Source: Lytechinus variegatus
Taxonomy: Eukaryota; Echinodermata; Echinoidea; Temnopleuroida; Toxopneustidae
Assembly (NCBI RefSeq): GCF_018143015.1
Contig: NC_054751.1
Location: 33,060,347-33,124,346, forward strand
Reading direction: 5' to 3'
Length of the DNA: 64,000 nt
A program made the position numbers and the translations under genes. Under the pieces are notes generated by a model. The model made no database searches. It was not told where the DNA came from and was given only the letters and a program-made list of their open reading frames with translations. Below, in pieces: positions 34,001 to 44,500 of the stretch; within the stretch, counting starts at the first letter, position 1, and each line of letters starts with the position of its first letter.

Positions 34001-36473
34001 TCATAGAATAAAATGGAGTAACAAACAGATAACTGACAAATTTCGCTCCACCATTTTCAAATAGACCCAACTTAAATTGATATTGCCAGAAATGTTAAGA
34101 AAGGTTTTGTTCACATTTCTACTTCTATTTCAATCTACATTTTGATTTTTTTTGCTGGAAGTGCATTTGAAGTGAGCGACAGACCTGGGGATCACTTCAG
34201 AGCCGGCCCAAGACAGACGGGAGTGGAGAGCTTTTGTTGCTGTCCTACATGCCAGGAGGCATAACGGGCAGTAAGCAAGTAAGTAAGCTTTTGAAGTGAT
34301 TCACACAATTTTTCTTATCCCGCACAAGGAATAATTGAATGATTATTTGAAAGCAATGTCAGACAATGTTAGAAAGAACAACCTTCAGGATATATTTTTG
34401 CTATTTGATATGTGTATAATGAGAAAATGCAGAGTAAAAGATGTTTTATCTGCTTTTATTTCCAGGGCCACACATTGACCCCCCCCCCCATTAGTGTCCA
34501 CCACCCGCTTCCCATTGCAGAAACATGAATAATTTTGTAAAAGCAAAATTATGACATAAAATGCAATAGTTTCTTACCATTATTGCTGTGATCAAATCGT
34601 CCCAATACATAGTTGATACCAATCCAAGCATAGACACCCTCTTGCTTCCCACTAATCACTTCTACATTCTTCTCAGGGAATAGGAAACCATATTCCAAAG
34701 GAATGTCTCTCTTAAGGTCATCTAAAATTGCCTGAGATTGACTGTAAATACAGAGATATAAACAGATCGAGATCACTAGATACACTATTTCAGACATATC
34801 ATTTTTGATATTAGAATATACACCATGATAATGTCCCTCATTTTAACTAAGACTGTCATGTATATCGTCATAATAGTAATGTACATTTTAATACTGGAAT
34901 TCTCCTACTATAGTTTTATCCACGTTTACAGTGCCAGTTTGTGGTTATTTATATTACATGTTACGTCAATTCTCATTTAGCTGCCACTACTCATCATAAA
35001 CGTTGCGAAAACAAAAAGAAATCAATGAGAAAGGGCAGTATTTTACTAAAGAAGTGCATCTAAAGATTCATGCAGTGAAACATGTCTATAAAGACTACCA
35101 AAGGAAGACTAGAAAATTGGTCTTCATGAGCAGGTGAATTTTATGGACAAGTTCTTTCAAAAAATATTTCATTGGGAAATAGTATTTTGTAGTCCTAAGA
35201 GACAGGTATTGCCAAATCGGTGACACAACATTTTCTCCCGCAACATTTACTCCAGTCTTAATATCTCAGAGGACATTGGTTAAGAGTTAAGATTGTAATA
35301 GAGTTTTAGGCTTAGAATGATGTAAAGATAAGGATTAGGGTTTATTTAGTTTTGGAGGTTAGATTTTATGTTTGGCTTAACATGGGGATTTTCCATCAGA
35401 GCAATCATCACCAGAACAAATGTCACGGAACTGCCAAATCAAGTTTGACTGTACTAATTAGCTGAGACCTACCTTTCAGGTAACATACGCATACCAGCAG
35501 TGGCAAGGATGTAGAGAGGTGTCTCTGGTATCTTAGATTCTGGAATGTGATTAACTGCAAAGTCCAGTAATGGTTTCATATACGTACTTGCTTCTGATGG
35601 GGTGTTGGCAAGTCCTGCCAAACCTTTAATGGGACACAAGGGAAAAATAATGAATTGAATCATATTCAATGAAATGAAGCAATAAGTGGATTACACACCT
35701 TACTTCTAAAATAGGCAAAAAATGACATATGTGACCTTTCTGTACTAATATCAAAACATTTTCCCTTTCTCCAACAAATTTAAATATATAATGTAGATAC
35801 TGTATATGTTTGTGAAGATGAATGGCATGTTGGCAAAGGAATAATAAAATCTGATTGATACCTTACTTTTTACTACCCCGTTGTAAATAGATGACTAGTT
35901 ATTTTTTTATGATTTGGTTTTCTTTTTAATACCTGTTATGAATATGTTTTTCAATACTTTTTTCTCAAATGGATGACATTCTCATTGTCTGTTTCTATTA
36001 ATATTTTATTCACATGATTAAATACTTGTTCTGAGTCTTCTTTTCAGCACCTATGGGATATTTGAAACAATATTTCTATTGCACAACACTTACCTGGTTT
36101 AATTTTCTTGACCACTGGCTGTCTATTGGCATCTCTCATCTGGTGGATTTGGAGCAGTTCATTATTCTTTCCAGTGTGGCTGGGCCAGAAGTAGACAAAA
36201 ACCCTAGTCCCACTGGAGCCGGCATCAACCACGACCCCATAGTAGAGATTCGGATCTTCTATATTGGTGGCCTCTACGTGCTGGTACCTCTGCACATAGT
36301 TATCATAGTCCCTGTCTCCACTAGTGGATGGGCCATAGGAGCCAGTCTCATAGACATAGATACAGATGATGAGGAGAGCTGTGATTACAAGGGCACTGCA
36401 AGCCGTCTGCCTCCGTAGATGGGTCAATCGAAAACTGATGTGCCAGAAAGCAGGAAGAGGTACAAATGGACAC
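27736..36473 (-). CDS. ENTPD4: Golgi/endolysosomal ectonucleoside triphosphate diphosphohydrolase (ENTPD4/7 type)
   Basis: Exons in transcription order: 36473-36094, 35623-35473, 34741-34578, 33971-33814, 31384-31212, 30390-30063, 29277-29195, 28703-28542, 28000-27736. All splice sites are GT-AG and phases agree. The readable product is 620 residues, near the roughly 616 of human ENTPD4; the exon with the initiator Met was not found. Seen: an N-terminal membrane segment (ALVITALLIICIYVY); apyrase motifs ACR1 DAGSSGTRVF (about residue 83), ACR2 ATAGMRML, ACR3 EGVYAWIGINYVLG, ACR4 LDMGGGSAQIAYE, ACR5 GFSEYWYCMEDVL; and a C-terminal membrane segment (YVLVVCFLVVIAFIFMY). Two membrane anchors and the WTLGAILYRTRFLP block place it with ENTPD4/7 rather than the cell-surface ENTPD1-3. 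Family members hydrolyse nucleoside di- and triphosphates in the Golgi or endolysosomal lumen; that role is by homology. Whether it is the ancestor of both vertebrate paralogues needs a tree. Confidence 0.95.
28542..28703 (-). CDS. ENTPD4: ENTPD exon with WTLGAILYRTRFLPLR
   Basis: Acceptor TTGACAG before 28703, donor GTGAGT after 28542. Encodes YQCFKSAWITTVLHKGFKFP and DKEVQWTLGAILYRTRFLPL, nearly identical to ENTPD4/7 at the second block. Confidence 0.95.
28704..30062 (-). other. ENTPD introns around the 83-base exon
   Basis: AT-rich. A pure C-run of more than 20 bases lies near 29847-29868 (a likely assembly and replication trouble spot). GGGGCCGTTTCATAAAG near 29542 looks like one end of a MITE with no clear partner. 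Confidence 0.5.
29195..29277 (-). CDS. ENTPD4: ENTPD short exon (83 bases)
   Basis: Acceptor TTGTGCAG before 29277, donor GTAAGT after 29195. Encodes KFCATKWTLLQEHHQKGLYS then KADEHRLK, aligning with DYCATKWSILRERFDRGLYASHADLHRLK. Phases to both neighbours match. Too short to stand out as an open frame by itself. Confidence 0.9.
30063..30390 (-). CDS. ENTPD4: ENTPD exon with ACR5 region
   Basis: Acceptor ATTTCAG before 30390, donor GTAAGT after 30063. Encodes TGLSPTSPFLDPCLPTSMTD, a Cys-containing segment, then NSEFYGFSEYWYCMEDVLRM. Cys pairs fit the luminal disulphides of the family. Confidence 0.95.
30391..31211 (-). other. ENTPD intron containing a SINE
   Basis: Apart from the SINE at 30846-31014 nothing is recognised. 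Confidence 0.5.
30846..31014 (-). mobile_element. tRNA-derived SINE, truncated
   Basis: On the minus strand: GGGTGCGTCATGGTCTAGTG (box A-like), GGTTCGAATCCTAGC (box B-like), then CAAGAAATTTATCCACACTG and ACCCAGGTGAGGTGAATGGG. This matches the SINE at 57393 but ends soon after TACCCAGTAGG. Confidence 0.8.
31212..31384 (-). CDS. ENTPD4: ENTPD exon 5 of those recovered
   Basis: Acceptor ATTGTAG before 31384, donor GTGAGT after 31212. Encodes ELMAEFNLGCDQHESDHVYR and VYVTTFLGYGGNAARSRYE, which align with LLAEFNLGCD...VYVATFLGFGGNAARQRYE of human ENTPD4. Confidence 0.94.
31385..33813 (-). other. ENTPD intron with one MITE
   Basis: Apart from the foldback MITE at 32545-32694, only AT-rich sequence is seen; a C/A-rich patch lies near 32880. 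Confidence 0.45.
32545..32694. mobile_element. Foldback MITE with GGGGCCTGTTGCAGA ends
   Basis: TTGGGGCCTGTTGCAGAAGA and TCTTTCTGCAACGGGCCCCA are inverted; inner arms GTTGCGTTTAAACGCAA and TTGCGTTTGATTGCAAC pair. Ends resemble the 26075 family but the interior differs. Confidence 0.75.
33814..33971 (-). CDS. ENTPD4: ENTPD exon with ACR4
   Basis: Acceptor CTTTCAG before 33971, donor GTGTTT after 33814. Encodes RKRTVGVLDMGGGSAQIAYE, the second phosphate-binding loop. Confidence 0.95.
33972..34577 (-). other. ENTPD intron with a possible LINE 3' scrap
   Basis: At 34175-34290 a GC-richer plus-strand segment reads DRPGDHFRAGPRQTGVESF then a Cys-rich end and stop, followed by a GTAA-type simple tail (CAAGTAAGTAAGC). 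That layout fits the very end of a LINE ORF2 but I cannot assign a clade. Confidence 0.35.
34578..34741 (-). CDS. ENTPD4: ENTPD exon with ACR3
   Basis: Acceptor TTTACAG before 34741, donor GTAAGA after 34578. Encodes NVEVISGKQEGVYAWIGINY and VLGRFDHS; the Glu in QEGVYAW is the catalytic base position of the family. Confidence 0.95.
34742..36093 (-). other. ENTPD introns around the ACR2 exon
   Basis: Introns 34742-35472 and 35624-36093 contain no recognisable repeats or genes. Confidence 0.5.
35473..35623 (-). CDS. ENTPD4: ENTPD exon with ACR2
   Basis: Acceptor ATTAAAG before 35623, donor GTAGGT after 35473. Encodes PETPLYILATAGMRMLPE, matching the ENTPD4 block ETPLYILCTAGMRILPE. Confidence 0.95.
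36094..36473 (-). CDS. ENTPD4: ENTPD exon, N-terminal anchor and ACR1
   Basis: Acceptor ATGCAG before 36473 and donor GTAAGT after 36094. The frame is open to the acceptor and encodes CPFVPLPAFWHISFR, which aligns with the human N-terminal CLFPASWHFSIS, so this is not the first exon. It holds the membrane segment and DAGSSGTRVFVYFWPSHTGK, the phosphate-binding ACR1. Confidence 0.93.
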
Positions 36474-37280
36474 CTGCATAAAAAGAAATAAAAAAATATT
36501 TATGTCATTATGTACCTTAATAAGATGTAGGATAAGTTGCAGAGTTTGGCACTGTAGGTTTACCCTCCCAAGAGTACCGTGAGTGTCATCAACAATGCCA
36601 AGCATCCTACAAAATCTTCTTAGACAAAATACTCATTCACTGTCACTCCTCCACTTATTCCCAAGCAGTGCTTGCTCCTCAGGAATTAAATCATTCATCC
36701 CCATTCCCCAGAGTTAATTGAATTAACTAAAGGTCAAGTGCTAGATAACAGAAGGAAAAATGTTCAAGATGAGTGTGCCCAGTGGTTACATTCTATATAT
36801 TTGAGCAAATGGGGCATGAATCTTGTACGCGGCTACCCAGAGTGGTTCAACATTATGTATACTGATGACGAGGTAATACACAGCTACAAGCATCTGGAAG
36901 ACATGGAGAAATAAGACTTGGAATTAATAATAAATGCCGCGTTATGCGTGCTGTCGCCAAGCGGAAGACAAAGAAATCAAGATGGCGACGTAAACACGCC
37001 GTAAGCTCTTCCCATCTTTTCAAAACAAATCTCTCGTTTTTTTTAATGAATTCTTCTTTAAAAATGAAATCAATATCGCAGAAATGTTGGAAATGAAGTT
37101 GGACCCCATGTACATGTTTTAGGGCTAGATCTTTTAGAGGGAAAGTAAAATTCTCGGGGGCGAAAGTTTCTGGTTTTGTACCCGTTCGTGGGGGAATATA
37201 GGTGGGGCTCCCAGGCGTTAGTGGGGAGTGACCATACGTACAGTATATGACTTTCACTCCCCAAAACGCCCCAGGCTAAG
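36474..37280 (-). other. Upstream part of ENTPD, first exon not resolved
   Basis: The initiator exon should lie here or further right. A run ATGGGAAGAGC near 37015 (minus strand) recalls the human MGR start, but the available donor is out of phase with the next exon, so I do not call it. The segment 36940-37010 has several CG dinucleotides. The left edge of the neighbouring LINE is a foreign repeat starting CCTGGGGCGTTTTGGGGAG on the minus strand. Confidence 0.35.
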
Positions 37281-37652
37281 AGGGTGAGGAGTAATTTCCG
37301 AGCTATTGGGCCAAGATATATAAGATGCTCAGGAGATATATTATCAGGTCCTGCAGCTTTTTGTTTCTTGAGAGAGTTAATAGCTTCATCTAGATCTTTT
37401 GAAGTAGAGGGTTGAAGTGGTTGATTCAAACTGTCCTGGAACGGGCGAGTGGGGAAGGCTTCATCTATTTCAGGCGGGGAAGAGGCATTCATATAATCCG
37501 GTTTAGCAAGATCTGAGAAATATGTGTTGAAGCCATCTAAAACTGCCTCTCCTTCATACGTTGTACCCCTATAAGACAGTGTGTCGGTGGACCGAGATCC
37601 TTTGGTGCGTTTGACAAGCCTATAAAAGAGTTTGTCATTGCTACCTTTAGCA

Positions 37653-39854
37653 TAATGTTGTAACCCGCACCCGTTGCGGTACGGGTTAACCTGCCGGTAT
37701 GCCTCCGATCGCGGGTTGCGGGCCGGGCCGAGTTCATTCTCAAACCCGCAGACCGTCATGCGAAAAAAAGGGAGAATAAACGACGCATGATAAAAACATT
37801 CACAGTGAAAATTGAGTTAAGATCATGTGCTTCTTACGTGGCAGATTCTTTTAGAGACGTAGATATTTCCTTTTAAAAATGCCGTCGTATTTTTGTCTTG
37901 TGAATAGTGAACAGGATTGAGTCTGAGACAGTTCAACATGATAAATACATCGAGTTGTAAAGGCCAGCGCCAGTGCAGTGCGTGCATGCAGCGCAGTCAA
38001 AAGCAACCGCATGGGCCAATGAAACTCGATGTTGAGTTTCCCGTCCCATTTTTTCCAGCTCATAATGAGGAACCGATTTCATTATTCATTATTTTTCAGA
38101 AGATGAAAGTTTGACCTTTTGTAACCTTTTAACGCACTTTATTCTGTGGAACTTGAAGCCAGGGAAAAATTAATCATTTTTTTTTGGGGGGGGGCTCCAT
38201 TTTCATTTTTTTTGCAATATTTCAGGGGCTCTTTTCAAATGCTACGTTTTTGTATTTTGAGGAATACCTGTTCACTTATTAAATTAATTATTACTTGTTG
38301 TTTAATATTGTATGATTTTTAAAGTTTTTTTCATGCCTAGAATCTTGGATGTGGGAGTGTTTTTGTGGGTGAGACTGTGAGTTGAACTTGATATAAATGA
38401 ATTCAATATCTAATTTTTACTCCATCTAATTCCAGTACTTGACCATGTAATAAAGGCCCACATACCCTTACTTTTCCTGAAGTTCTTTGAAAACGCAGAT
38501 CTCCACGAAAATTGTATTTCTCTATGGGGGAGTCTAAATTTGGTGAGAATGAACTCATTAATAACTTAAATATACATGACAATGAAGAAATCATCAAAAT
38601 TCATTGGCAGTTTTGAAAAATATACCCGAAATATAAACTCTGTCTGAAGCAGAAAATCACCATCATTGAGGCCTTTACAGAGCGAATTGTCCCCCCAGAG
38701 CTCTGGCAGAGAGACAGAGCTCAGACTAGCTAGCACAAGCGCCAATGCGTACGTGGGTGAGTCTCCCGTCGGCCTTGTAACAGATTGAGCTTTGATGATT
38801 TTTTTGTCTGATATTTAACTCATCCCCTGGAAAAATAAAACAAATGATTTTTAAGTTATAATTAGCAAATAAGATAAGTTATTTTGGATGAGTACTAGGC
38901 CGTATGATAACTCACCAACGCGAGGTTACAAGACTTTGGGATTTATTGAGGTAGCTCAACCATACCTCGAGCGATGTTCGTGCAGGCTCCACCACTTCTA
39001 CGGTTGTTGAGTGGAGCCTGCGCGAACATCCCTCAAGGTATGGTTGAGCATGCAGCGTCATTCCATTCACAAAAAAAAGAAAGAAAAGATTTGCAGGTAT
39101 TTACAAGATATAAAAATAACTGTCTCACTGAAAAGCTTATATTAATGTTTTAAATCAGTTTTGAATCTAGATATCCAAATAGTTTTTTTTCAGAATTTGA
39201 TTTTCAAACGCGGGCCAAATTTCATAACGCGGGCGACGGGAAACTGAACATCGAGTTTTAGCGGCCATATTATCGAATGAAATACAAAAACAGAAGGAAA
39301 TAATATAGAGATAAACGAGAAGAAAAAATTGACTGTATCATTATCCAGGTATTTATTGCAATTTTGATTACTTTATAGACGAGGTCCCATAGAATTGAAT
39401 ATTGTAATTATGATTGTTGTGAGTCGCAGTGTCGACCGACCTGGACTGAAAAACAACATTGCCGTCTGCCGATCCTTGCTGGGCAGCCTGGGCTACATGT
39501 AGCTAGCGCGCTGAGCTGCGGCTCGCTAGCTCCGATCCGAGGCGTTAATTGCGTAATCATGCTTTCAATTTCGAGATCAGATCGGACTCATTTCGTGGTA
39601 CAAAGTCACCCAAAAAACATTTTCTCTCCGGAATAAAAGGCAAATTTGCAAATTGTAAGTAAATTCACTCTAGGCTAGGTAGTAGTAGACATATATTTTC
39701 CTGATTTGAGCCTGTATAGTGTGGGGATTTTTCATTTTTCAAAGATAAATTGACTTGCGGGTTAAAACCCGACGGGTCAGCGGGTCCCGCTTGCAAATTA
39801 TTGGATTATACGGGACGGTACGGTTCGGGTTTTCACTTGCGGGTTACAACATTA
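37653..39854. mobile_element. 2.2-kb hAT-like non-autonomous DNA transposon
   Basis: Both ends carry TAATGTTGTAACCCGCA as a 17-base perfect inverted repeat. The 8 bases CTTTAGCA are directly duplicated at 37645-37652 and 39855-39862. The first five bases (TAATG) fit the 5'-YARNG consensus of hAT ends. Subterminal sequence is rich in CGGGT/ACCCG motifs (ACGGGTTAACC, GGGTTAAAACCCGACGGGTC). No transposase frame is visible. Confidence 0.9.
38957..39052. repeat. Foldback inside the hAT-like element
   Basis: CTCAACCATACCTCGAGCGA and its mate near 39035 (CCTCAAGGTATGGTTGAG) are inverted, with inner arms GGCTCCACCACTTCTAC and GTTGAGTGGAGCC. About 95 bases, likely a nested small element. Confidence 0.7.
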
Positions 39855-40420
39855 CTTTAGCATCCTCAATTTCTGAAAGGAGATTATTGTGACACATCCT
39901 CCGTGCTTGCCTGATGCTACTTCTAAAAAGACGTTTGGTATATATATGCTTGATCCAGAGAGGGTCCTTGCCTTTTGGTTTCCCGCTGGCCCTCCAGAGA
40001 CGCCAATAATGTTGAGATTGTTTATAACATGCCTCTACCTTTTTTGTCCACTCTCTTTTCCCTTTCCTTTTTCTTTTCTGACGGCCCTTCGAGTGTGGTA
40101 GAGTTAGTGATACCTTCAGCATTTCTTCGCTAAGTTGATCAAGCAACAAGTCAATTTTAGTCGGATCCAAACACATTGCAGGAAGATTATAAAAAAGTTT
40201 CTGTGATATTTGTTCCATAGGAAGAGTATAGAGACGGTGCAGCTGGTCAGCACTGCACTGATGCCAAAATATCTTAGGACGAAGTATAGACTTTCCAGAT
40301 CCTGATCCAGCAATGCGATCAGGTATATCATGATCTACTTGATAGTTGGCTAAAAGTGGTAGTGAAAATGTCACTTTAACCGGTGTGTGGTCAGAGGTGT
40401 TTAGAGGATCGGCATTATCG

Positions 40421-41459
40421 TGATATTTTTATTATTGGGAACCACCGTTCACTTCATACAGTCAGCAGCGCAGCGCTTTATTCAGTCACACGCATAGTAT
40501 ACCCAGTTGTTGTGTATCCGGACGGGTTGTGTGTCCGGACGATCAATTTTAGAATGTCATTTGGAAAAATTTACAAGCGAAGTTTCATCAATTTTTAGTA
40601 CAAAATGTTAGGAAATATTATAAATTACAAAATAGAAAATGATTACAAGTAATGAATTCATATTTTTAGTGTAATCCACAAACAAACAAGAAGGCTTCAA
40701 AAAGATAAAGTGTCCGGACACCCGACCCCCCATCCTACGCACGGTTCCCCATTTCCACCTCCATTCACTTTGTACACAAGTGCGCGTACACAAATCTACG
40801 AGTGGTTTCCAAAACCACGATTTGGCCAGAGGATCATCATGCTCAATAAGAAGGTCAGAGAAGCAAGGCCATGGCTAAATCAATGCGGTGGAGCTCTTGG
40901 AGCTTAGCCCGTCCCCGCACCGGTCTCCATCCGCGCAGCAGCAGCCGTACCGGTACCGTAAGGCAAAGCTTCAGCTTGCGCTCGCAGCCGATAGAATCTC
41001 ACTCTCACTCTCAGACTACTCTTACTCATCTCAAGATCATTCACTTCTCTATTACTATACGTACCGAGCCATTTAAACAGTAAACTTCAACCAACATTTA
41101 AAAGATGATATGACACAAAACAACTCGATCTATCTCTGAGAAAATCCGCATATTTGTTTTCTTTCTTGCTGGCAGCTGCCTGAGCTGATCCACTGAACCG
41201 GGTATGGTATCGCCGACGTGTGAACATCATACGTGTACTTTACAAAAAATTTGGCAATCAATGCCAATATAATTTTTATTTACTGATTGTTACATATTTT
41301 AATTCCATTATAGAATATAAAAAAATATAATCATGCAAATTTTGTAAATTTTGATGCTAAATGAGTGTTATTAATTTCAAAGGGGATTTTTATTTCTTAT
41401 TTCATTTTCAGATCTTACGATTTTAATGCTGCCAATTTGTATTGACAAAATTTGTTAAG
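40421..41459 (+). other. Intergenic region / BNIP1 upstream
   Basis: A candidate short MITE lies at about 40524-40728 (CGGGTTGTGTGTCCGGAC versus GTGTCCGGACACCCG). From 40900 to 41010 the sequence is richer in CG (GTCCCCGCACCGG, CCGCGCAGCAGCAGCCG) and could be the BNIP1 promoter or 5' UTR. No TATA box assigned. Confidence 0.4.
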
Positions 41460-41540
41460 ATGGCTTTAGACGCTGTGAGAATTAGAACTTGTGTTCAAGA
41501 AATCGTCAAACATGACTTACAGATCAATTCATATGCTCAG
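41460..41540 (+). CDS. BNIP1: BNIP1 exon 1
   Basis: ATG at 41460 (AAGATGG) opens 27 codons ending YAQ at the donor GTAAGT. Aligns with human VHVRICNQEIVKFDLEVKALIQ. No closer upstream in-frame ATG was used because the homology begins at this Met. Confidence 0.93.
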
Positions 41541-44500
41541 GTAAGTTCACGTACTACAATTAATCGTTGATTTCTACGATTATTTGATGAGAATTATATT
41601 TTATCCCTAATTTTCTACATCGTACAATAAGTTTATAATATTGCTATGCGATTCTATTGCTAGGGCCTACTTAACCCGGCCCAGGGAGCTCCCGCCCGCA
41701 CGCGCGCCCGCACAGCGGGCGGGAGCTCCCTGGGAATAGGGCCTAGGACCCTACTGTCTTTTTAAACAGTCCCACATACCTTCCTATTAAACCCAGGGAA
41801 CTCCCGCCCGCGTAGCGGGCGGGAGCCCAGGTGCGGTATTCTGAAAACGTTCTTATATTAATTTTGTTCTTATCTACGTCATGATCTCAAATTGGTATTC
41901 TGAAAACGTTCTTATCTTTTTCTTATCTTTTGGTCTTATCTTTTTCTTATCTTGCTTTCCATCCTATGCTGAGCGCGTAAATTTACCACTCGCGCATATA
42001 ATACAAAAGTGCGCTAAAAAGATAAGAACAAAATCAAGATAAGTGAGTATTCTGAAAACGTTCTTATCTTTTTTCTTTCTTATCTTTCACGGTATTTAAG
42101 ATAATATTTAAGTTAGCTAGAGGCTTATCACATCTCACGACGTCCGCGTTCTTTCTCGCTTAAAATCGATGGCCACTAATATGTAACCACAAGTATTACT
42201 CCCACCATTTCTTTAATTATTTCATTCACCCTTTATTTTGCCCGTCTCTTTTTTTCTATCCCTTTTTTCTTTTTTTCTTCCTTTCTATCTGTCTGTCTTT
42301 CTTCCTTTCTATCTGCATGTCTTTCTTCTTTTCTTTCATTCTTCATTTATATCTTTTCTTTTGTTCTGTTTAAATCTTTTAATTTCTTTTTTTTTTCTTT
42401 TGCTTTGTTTCATTTATACTTCATTTTTCTTCCATTTTTATTTTCCCTTTTCGTTTTATCCCTTTCTTGTTTCTTTATACCTACTGAGTCTTTATTTCTG
42501 ATTTTTCCCTCTTTTCTCTTCCTTTCTTTCTTCCTTCACTTTTTGTCATCTTTTTATTTTTCTTCCTTATTTTTTCGTCCATTCTTTCGTTTTTGTATAT
42601 GCTTTTCCTTTTTGTTTCTTTCTTCCTTCACTTTTGTGTAATCTTTTTATTTTTCTTCCTTATTTTTTCTTCCATTCTTTCGTTTTTATATATGCTTTTC
42701 CTTTTTTAAATCATTCATTTTATTTTTCCCCCTTTTGCTTCCTTCCCTTTAATAATTCTTAATTTTTCTTTCTTAATTTATTTTATTTCTGCTTTCTTAA
42801 ATTTTTGTGTCTTTTTTACTTTCTTTTTTTTTCTTTATTTCGTCGCTCATTCTTTTTTCGTTCGTTCTTTATTTACTCTTTTTCTTTACTTTGTTTCTTC
42901 TCTCTGCCTTTCTTCTCTTAACTCTTTATTTTCCCTTTTCGCTTTTTTTTCTCTTTCTTTCTTTCTTTGAATTTACCTTTCTTTCCTTTATCTTTTTGTA
43001 GTCTTCATGTTTGCGTTAATTTTCCTTTCATTTTTTTTCTCTCTATTTTACTTCTTTGTTTCATTTTCCCTTTTTTCTCTTCCTTCACTTTTTACATTTT
43101 TATTCCCTTTTTCTCCTTTTTTTTCTTTTTTTCTTTCTAACTTTCTTTTATCCGTTTTTTAGACTTTTTTCTTTTTCGGTTCCTTGTTACTTTTTTTTAT
43201 CTTTTTAGTTTGACCTTTTTCTTTTTTTATGTGTGTTCCTTATAGTTTCTTTCTTTTCTTTCTTTTTTCATTTTTGTTCCTTCACTTTGTCATTGATAAT
43301 TGTTGTATTTCTTTCTTCCTTTTCCTTCTTTTATTCATTCTATTTTTCTTTCTTTTTTATTTTTAAGTCCTTTTCGCTTGCTTTCTTTCGTTTACTCTTT
43401 TTTCCATTATTCTCTGCTTTGTTCCTTTCATCTTTTTTTCTGCTTCATTCTGACCCTTTTCTGTCTTCTTACTTTAATACCTACTTACTTTCTTTCTTCA
43501 TATTTTATTCTTTATTCGTACCTGCTTTATTTACTTTTTTCTTTCTTTATTTTGTGCACGTGGACGTCTCAAAATAATAAAATCAGTCATTGCGTATAAA
43601 ATGCCTATTTCGCGCAATGCGCCAGAAACAGTGTACGCGCAGCGCCCATGATATTCTCTTCACATAAGGAACGCTTCTATTGGTTAAACTGCCAATATAA
43701 AACGCATTTTGATTGGTAAAATCTTAAAAATGGGCGTGTTGGAGATAAGAAGGGGGCAGTCCTTACAGAGATAAGAACGCGTTAAGAAGATTTTCAGAAT
43801 ACCGATTTGCAATGATTTTAGCGTCTTCTTATCTCAGTGAGATAAGATAAAAGATAAGAACAAAGATAAGAACGTTTTCAGAATACCACCCCAGGACCTT
43901 ACGTGTAATTGACCATACTCACCTGACTAGCGTGAAGTATGGTCAAAATAATTCTCCGAATAAATAGTTAAAACAGAAATCAAGCACTTACCACGATTAT
44001 AATTTATGATATATGGATGAAGGTCTATTCGTATTAAACGAGTGGCAGTTTCCTGACATCTGGGCACAAACTGGAACCTCAAAAAAACGAAAAGTTCTCT
44101 CCTAGAGTCCTACCCCTGTCTCGATCGGCCATTTTTGTTATGAATCGTAACGAAATGGCCGATCGAGACTGGGGTAGAAGGAGAGAACTTTTCTTCGTTT
44201 TTTTTTTGAGGTTCCAGTACGTTTGTGCCCAGATAGTAGTTTTTGATAAGCTTTAATGTAGAGGTGATTGCATTGTTCTGGCCAATCATTCGATTTTGCC
44301 AAATTATTTCTGAAAGGTGAGCTTCGAAATTTCCGAGTGATTCCGAGTTATTCGTCTAAAGTGTGACTTTGCGTGTTTCCAGGCCAGGCACCCTCTATTC
44401 TATTGGTATTCACACTTATTATTTCTCCAGTGACTACATTTCTGTATTCTTTTTTGAATGAGTATTTGGGGCAAACTGTGAAGTGTTCGTATCCTATGCT

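Larger units (their letters stand above)
37280..40420 (-). mobile_element. Non-LTR retrotransposon (LINE) fragment, split by a hAT-like insertion
   Basis: Right part (39863-40420, minus strand) reads NTSDHTPVKVTFSLP, the C-terminal end of an APE-type endonuclease (SDH signature), then a basic linker ending LLSEIEDA. Left part (37280-37652) continues with SNDKLFYRLVKRTKG and reaches NSLKKQKAAGPDNISPEHL, the start of a reverse transcriptase domain. The catalytic palm is missing; both ends are truncated. The two parts are in the same frame if the insertion and one target duplication are discounted. Clade not determined. Confidence 0.85.

Noticed and set aside
36053..36418. Plus-strand 121-residue frame
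   Set aside because: Antisense shadow of the ENTPD exon with ACR1.
42238..43599. Several Phe/Leu/Ser-rich open frames resembling membrane proteins
   Set aside because: Overlapping plus-strand frames of a polypyrimidine tract; the hydrophobicity is a by-product of TTT/TTC/CTT codons.
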